NCBI GenBank assembly: GCA_965263325.1
Contig: CBDHGY010000002.1
Location: forward strand, 806,001-870,000
Length of the DNA: 64,000 nt
Origin: CBDHGY01 sp965263325
GTDB taxonomy: Bacteria; Pseudomonadota; Alphaproteobacteria; Caulobacterales; Hyphomonadaceae
Reading direction: 5' to 3'
The notes beneath the pieces are model-generated. The model made no database searches and was not told where the DNA came from. It saw nothing but the letters and a program-made list of their open reading frames with translations. Shown here in pieces: positions 60,384 to 64,000 of this stretch; within the stretch, counting starts at the first letter, position 1; the number at the start of each line of letters is the position of its first letter. Both the position numbers and the translations under genes were made by a program.

Positions 60384-61223
60384 TTACTCTGCCGCGGCCG
60401 CCTCGCGCTCAGCATCTTCACGCGATCGGGTTCGCTCGATCATCGCAACGCAGAGGATCGCGACCTCGTAGAGCGCCATTACCGGGATGGCGAGCAAGAT
60501 CTGACTAATAAAATCTGGCGGCGTAATCATTGCCGCCACAAACAGGACGCCCACCAGGGTGTATTTGCGCCCGGCGCGCAGACCCGCCGCACTGACGAGC
60601 CCTATCTTACCGAGCAAGGTCAGAATAACTGGCAATTGGAAGGAAAGGCCAAACGCAATCATGAGGCGCATAACAAGCCTCAGGTATTCAGAGACTTTTG
60701 GAAGATGTTCAATATCTTCGCTCTCCATCGAGAGCGCAAAGCGCGCGAGAAGCGGCAAAAGGACATAATATGCAAAGGCCGCGCCTGCCGTGAACAATGC
60801 GGGCGCACTGACAAGAAACGGCCAAAACGCTCCGCGCTCATTCTTGTAGAGGCCCGGCGCGACGAATTTGTAGATATGATAAGCGATGAACGGAAACGCC
60901 ACAAAGATCCCAGCGAAGAGAGCTATTCGTAATTTGGCGAAGAAGACCTCGAACGGCGCGGTATAGATAAAACGGAAGCGAGATTCTTCTGCATCGCCTG
61001 CAAGCTCCATCGCAATGTTTTCGTAGGGCGCGGCGAGCCAAGCATAAATGTCTTCTGCGAAATAGAAACAGCTGATGGCCGCAATAATCAAAGCACTAAG
61101 GCACCAAATCAAGCGCTCGCGTAGTTCTTTCAGATGATCAAGCAGCGGCGCGCGGCTTGCTTCTAATTCGTCTTGATCATTTGTGATTTCGGGGCGGTGT
61201 TCATTCGGAATTTCGTTGCTCAT
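60384..61223 (-). CDS. tatC: Twin-arginine translocase subunit TatC
   Basis: 279 residues with six helices. It starts with a ~25-residue polar tail, then LLDHLKELRERLIWCL, the conserved TatC opening that forms the signal-peptide site with Glu. FIAYHIYKFVAPGLYKNERG and the glutamate and proline elsewhere are family-like. It receives folded proteins with RR signal peptides. It overlaps tatB by 4 bases. Confidence 0.97.
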   Translation of the reverse strand: MSNEIPNEHRPEITNDQDELEASRAPLLDHLKELRERLIWCLSALIIAAISCFYFAEDIYAWLAAPYENIAMELAGDAEESRFRFIYTAPFEVFFAKLRIALFAGIFVAFPFIAYHIYKFVAPGLYKNERGAFWPFLVSAPALFTAGAAFAYYVLLPLLARFALSMESEDIEHLPKVSEYLRLVMRLMIAFGLSFQLPVILTLLGKIGLVSAAGLRAGRKYTLVGVLFVAAMITPPDFISQILLAIPVMALYEVAILCVAMIERTRSREDAEREAAAAE

Positions 61224-61561
61224 GCCGCCCCGCCTTCCGGCTCAGGCTTCGGCGGCGAGGCTGCCTGCTCGGCGCGCATGACCTCCGCGTTTATGCTGTC
61301 TTCGACATCTTTCAACTCATCAGTAGCCTGTTTGAGAACGTTCTCACGCTTCAGATCCTCGATTTCCTTGCGCAGTTCATCAAGCTCGGCCTGCTTTGCT
61401 ATGTCATCAAAAGCGTTCTGGAATTCCCGCGCCATCGCGCGCATTTTTCCAACCCATTGCCCGAGCTTGCGCATCATCAAGGGCAAATCTTCGGGGCCGA
61501 CAACAATCAGCGCAACGATCGCCAGAAGCAAGAATTCCTGAAATCCGAACTGGGGCAGCAT
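61220..61561 (-). CDS. tatB: Twin-arginine translocase subunit TatB
   Basis: 113 residues: a short N-terminal helix (FQEFLLLAIVALIVVGPEDLP), the hinge with P, the amphipathic helix (RKLGQWVGKMRAMAREFQNAF), and an acidic, Pro-rich tail. The GPEDLP sequence is the TatB signature. Sits between tatA and tatC. Confidence 0.95.
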   Translation of the reverse strand: MLPQFGFQEFLLLAIVALIVVGPEDLPLMMRKLGQWVGKMRAMAREFQNAFDDIAKQAELDELRKEIEDLKRENVLKQATDELKDVEDSINAEVMRAEQAASPPKPEPEGGAA

Positions 61562-61591
61562 AAAACCGGTGCCTTTCTCAGCCGGGTAAAC

Positions 61592-61804
61592 TTAGGACGC
61601 CGACTTTGACTTATCCTTCTCCGGCGTCACATCGACCAAATCTTCTTTTTCGACAGACTTTTTCTCATCTTCGCTAAGGCCTTTACGGAAACTGCTGATG
61701 CCCTTTCCGAGATCACCCATGATGGAAGAAATTCGGCCACGCCCGCCAAACAATAAGAGCGCCACGACCAAAACGATCAGCAATTGTGGTAAACTCGGGC
61801 TCAT
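61592..61804 (-). CDS. tatA: Twin-arginine translocase subunit TatA
   Basis: 70 residues: helix LPQLLIVLVVALLLFGGRGR, then the amphipathic segment ISSIMGDLGKGISSFRKGL and a charged tail. The LLLFGG and following GxLGxGIxxF are the TatA signature. First gene of tatABC, 30 bases before tatB. Confidence 0.95.
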   Translation of the reverse strand: MSPSLPQLLIVLVVALLLFGGRGRISSIMGDLGKGISSFRKGLSEDEKKSVEKEDLVDVTPEKDKSKSAS

Positions 61805-61918
61805 ATCCGTGACTCCTAAACCATATCACTCTACGCAAAGATAAGCCTTATCTCGCTTTGCCTCAATAACAAGACACTATATTGGCATGCAAATCCGGGC
61901 GATTACTCTAACCGAGAC

Positions 61919-62338
61919 TTATTCTGAGAACCCATATTTTTCCAGAAGTTCTTCTCTGGTCGCGTATTTTGTCTCTCTAAACTGCATTCCGCGGCCGGTA
62001 TTCCAGCGGTATCTGCCGTCCTTCATAAGTTCCCAAAACGGGCGATCTGTATGACCTTTAATCTCCAAATGCGCGAGATATTCATCCAAAATGGCAAACG
62101 TCTGTCCATCTGAGCCTGGCAACCCGGCAACGCCATTCGCGGTTATGTGATAGGTGGGCTGTTCTTTTTCTTCTTCGGCCTTTGGTGGCTCAGGCGGGCT
62201 TTCTGGCATAGATTCAAAGCTCGTTTGAGGCGGGCTGGTGTCAAGGACGGTTGCGGTTTCGACGCCGCTTCCGTCCTGTGGTGCGGGCGCAGCACAAGCG
62301 GCAATTCCAAGCAGAATAGAAACGCAAATCAATCGCAT
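61919..62338 (-). CDS. Small hypothetical lipoprotein
   Basis: 139 residues with a lipobox (LLGIAACAA), a Pro/Glu-rich linker, and a C-terminal domain (AYLAHLEIKGHTDRPFWELM-like) ending in LLEKYGFSE. The domain is not recognised. It lies between scpB and tatA on the same strand, with 87 and 114 bases on its sides. Confidence 0.7.
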   Translation of the reverse strand: MRLICVSILLGIAACAAPAPQDGSGVETATVLDTSPPQTSFESMPESPPEPPKAEEEKEQPTYHITANGVAGLPGSDGQTFAILDEYLAHLEIKGHTDRPFWELMKDGRYRWNTGRGMQFRETKYATREELLEKYGFSE

Positions 62339-62425
62339 GGATTTCTGTCCTTCCGGTTAGTTCGGAGCTTATTACAACGAATTCACCTGAACCACACCAA
62401 AACCAAGCAAGGCGAGATTGCGGCG

Positions 62426-63346
62426 CTACTCTTCAATTTCCGGCTCGCCATCTTCATCGTCAAGAAAGTCGGTCATAAAGCTGGTTTCGTCCGTCAAGTC
62501 TTCCGTTATTTCGTCAGCAATGTCGTCTTCACCGCCTTCCGGCACTTCGATGCCATCCTCGGTAAAACCATCTGGCAGCACGTCGGTGAGAAGGCCCTCT
62601 GCTTCAAGGTCCGCCTTGCCCGGCAAGACATCTAAACTCTCAAGGCCAAAATGCTCAAGAAACCCTTCCGTGGTCCCATAAGTAACAGGTCGCCCTGGCG
62701 TTTTGCGCCGACCTTTGACTTTGATCCAACCCGTTTCCATCAATACATCGATTGTCGACGTAGACACGGCCACGCCGCGTACAGCTTCGACTTCTGCCCG
62801 GGTAACCGGTTGGCCATACGCGATGATGGCAAGTGTCTCGAGCGCTGCTTGTGTAAGCTTTTTCTGGACGTGCTTTTCTTCGACAAAAAGAAACGCCAGA
62901 TCTGCGGCGGTTTGAAAACGCCACTTTCCTGCGACTTCGACCAGACGCACCCCCCGGTTGGCGTAGGAAGCTCTTAGCGCCATCAGGACTTCAGCAGGCT
63001 CGACACCGTTCGGCAGCGTCTCAGCGATCTGCTCTGCACTCAACGGTTGCCCAGCGGCAAACAGCACAGCTTCTGCGCGGCGAAGCGCATCCATCATCAG
63101 CTCGCCATCGGCATTGCCGGAGTAAATCGGGATTTCAGACTCAGCCCCATCACCAATCGTGACAGGCCGGAGTTCCAATGAGGCCTGTTTTGCCACTTCG
63201 ATCTCTGCTTCTTCAACTTTCGCCAGCACTTGAGCTGACCGGCGAAAAGCCGATGACAGCTTTCTTACCGCGCCGCGAACATCATCACTCATCTCGACTT
63301 CTTCGAGCCCTGTTTCGTCTTCATTCATAACTTCAAGCGGGATCAT
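62426..63346 (-). CDS. scpB: Segregation and condensation protein B
   Basis: 306 residues from the ATG at 63346, which has a strong GGGGGAGGG site and overlaps scpA by 14 bases. The core starts MDALRRAEAVLFAAGQPLSA (about residue 88) with two winged-helix domains, including AALETLAIIAYGQPVTRAEVE and PVTYGTTEGFLEHFGLESL. It binds ScpA-SMC to shape the chromosome. The ~85-residue N-terminal extension and the long acidic tail make it much longer than the usual ~190 aa. Confidence 0.92.
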   Translation of the reverse strand: MIPLEVMNEDETGLEEVEMSDDVRGAVRKLSSAFRRSAQVLAKVEEAEIEVAKQASLELRPVTIGDGAESEIPIYSGNADGELMMDALRRAEAVLFAAGQPLSAEQIAETLPNGVEPAEVLMALRASYANRGVRLVEVAGKWRFQTAADLAFLFVEEKHVQKKLTQAALETLAIIAYGQPVTRAEVEAVRGVAVSTSTIDVLMETGWIKVKGRRKTPGRPVTYGTTEGFLEHFGLESLDVLPGKADLEAEGLLTDVLPDGFTEDGIEVPEGGEDDIADEITEDLTDETSFMTDFLDDEDGEPEIEE

Positions 63347-64000
63347 ATACGCCCTCCCCCTGCTCTTTGTCGATGCCGCGCAAATAAAGCGGCTCGAAAT
63401 GTTCGTCCTGGCGGATATCCACGTCACCGTCACGTGTCAGCTCCAGGGTTGCTGAGAAAACAGATGCACGCACGGAATGCGGCGGAACATCGTCACCAGC
63501 GGTTTCTCCCAATTTCTCACTAAGCGCATATAAGCTCGACCATTCACGCAATTGCGGCACGACCTTTTTGAGCGATTGGCGCGCTTGCTCGAGTGGCAGA
63601 ACAAACTGCTTATAAACTGTGTGGGGAGCTTCTTTCACGCGGCGGGTACGGATCGCACCGAAGGCCTGCGTCAAGTGCCAGAGTGTTGCGTCATATTCCG
63701 TAGTTTTAACAACCTTGGGCTGCTCCGGAGCCCCGCGCAGGAAGACGACATTGTTTAGGATCGGCCCGGCCATAAGCGCTTCGCCAGCTTCACGCATCGC
63801 ATCCAAACGTTTGAGTCGAAAGGCAAGGCGCGCTGCCATATCTTCGCCAGAAGTCTCGTCATCGCCGTCTGTCTCAGGCTTCGGCAGCATCAGGCGCGAC
63901 TTCATATAAGCAAGCCACGCTGCCATAAGCAAATAATCTGCTGCGATGTCTATTCGCTTGGATTTCGCGTCATTTATGAATTCGAGATACTGCTCAGCAA
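63333..64000 (-). CDS. scpA: Segregation and condensation protein A, C-terminal part (5' end outside window)
   Basis: The frame runs to the window edge. The visible ~220 residues start with YLEFINDAKSKRIDIAADYL (in the unlisted last bases) and contain MAAWLAYMKSRLMLPKP, which is the ScpA signature, then a middle linker and a C-terminal part that is normally a winged helix. ScpA is the kleisin that joins ScpB and SMC. Overlaps scpB by 14 bases. Confidence 0.93.
   Translation of the reverse strand, partial: AEQYLEFINDAKSKRIDIAADYLLMAAWLAYMKSRLMLPKPETDGDDETSGEDMAARLAFRLKRLDAMREAGEALMAGPILNNVVFLRGAPEQPKVVKTTEYDATLWHLTQAFGAIRTRRVKEAPHTVYKQFVLPLEQARQSLKKVVPQLREWSSLYALSEKLGETAGDDVPPHSVRASVFSATLELTRDGDVDIRQDEHFEPLYLRGIDKEQGEGVYDPA

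Noticed and set aside
1..64000. CRISPR array, rRNA or toxin-antitoxin pair
   Set aside because: No regularly spaced repeats, no rRNA-like sequence, and no pair of small ORFs with toxin-antitoxin features were seen.

Overview
The window is a 64-kb piece of chromosome from an alphaproteobacterium, most likely a marine, stalked or budding relative of the Hyphomonadaceae/Caulobacterales (inference). The basis is the minus-strand block scpA-scpB-(lipoprotein)-tatA-tatB-tatC-serS-surE-pcm-yajC-secD-secF, an alphaproteobacterial gene order. TonB-dependent receptors, an acyl-CoA dehydrogenase with an SDR, and many envelope lipoproteins fit the same picture. No rRNA, CRISPR array or complete prophage is visible. 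The genes are densely packed with many translationally coupled starts.

Layout. 0-4.6 kb: the end of a POT peptide transporter, an NhaC-type antiporter, a DUF3088 protein, and a kynurenine pair (tryptophan dioxygenase kynA, kynureninase kynU). 4.8-18.7 kb: what looks like a peptide-scavenging locus, with an S9 peptidase lipoprotein, a histidine kinase/response regulator pair, a large TonB-dependent receptor, a lipoprotein version of oligopeptidase B, and two tandem amidohydrolases of which the second lacks the metal-binding residues. Four promoters here share a similar sequence that may be the operator of the local response regulator. 18.7-23.9 kb: a small integrated element with an AlpA-like regulator, a primase-helicase and a zinc-ribbon protein. 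It lies against the 3' end of tRNA-Thr(TGT), and a degenerate copy of the tRNA end lies at its far side. No integrase is seen.

24-33 kb: a degenerate OmpA-like protein, metG, a membrane protein, an alpha/beta hydrolase, a conserved hypothetical, an envelope pair (OmpA/BON-like protein plus a coiled-coil helix-hairpin-helix protein with a threefold repeat), and two RNA methyltransferase-type genes. 33.6-36.7 kb: a type I secretion ABC exporter and adaptor with no visible substrate or TolC. 36.7-42.3 kb: serine hydrolase, acyl-CoA dehydrogenase, thioesterase, glutathione transferase and a second TonB-dependent receptor. 42.4-53.5 kb: L,D-transpeptidase-like protein, Ca/Na antiporter, SDR, threonine aldolase, a DUF2330 plus RnfD-like pair, a CNT nucleoside transporter, a two-gene sodium/solute symporter, a VOC protein and an SDR with a palindromic operator. 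53.5-64 kb: a Kazal-domain lipoprotein, then the Sec/Tat/condensin housekeeping block, cut by the window end inside scpA.

The strongest candidates for something new are the minimal tRNA-associated element and the shared promoter motif in the peptide locus. All assignments were made by reading the sequence and recalling families; no searches were run.
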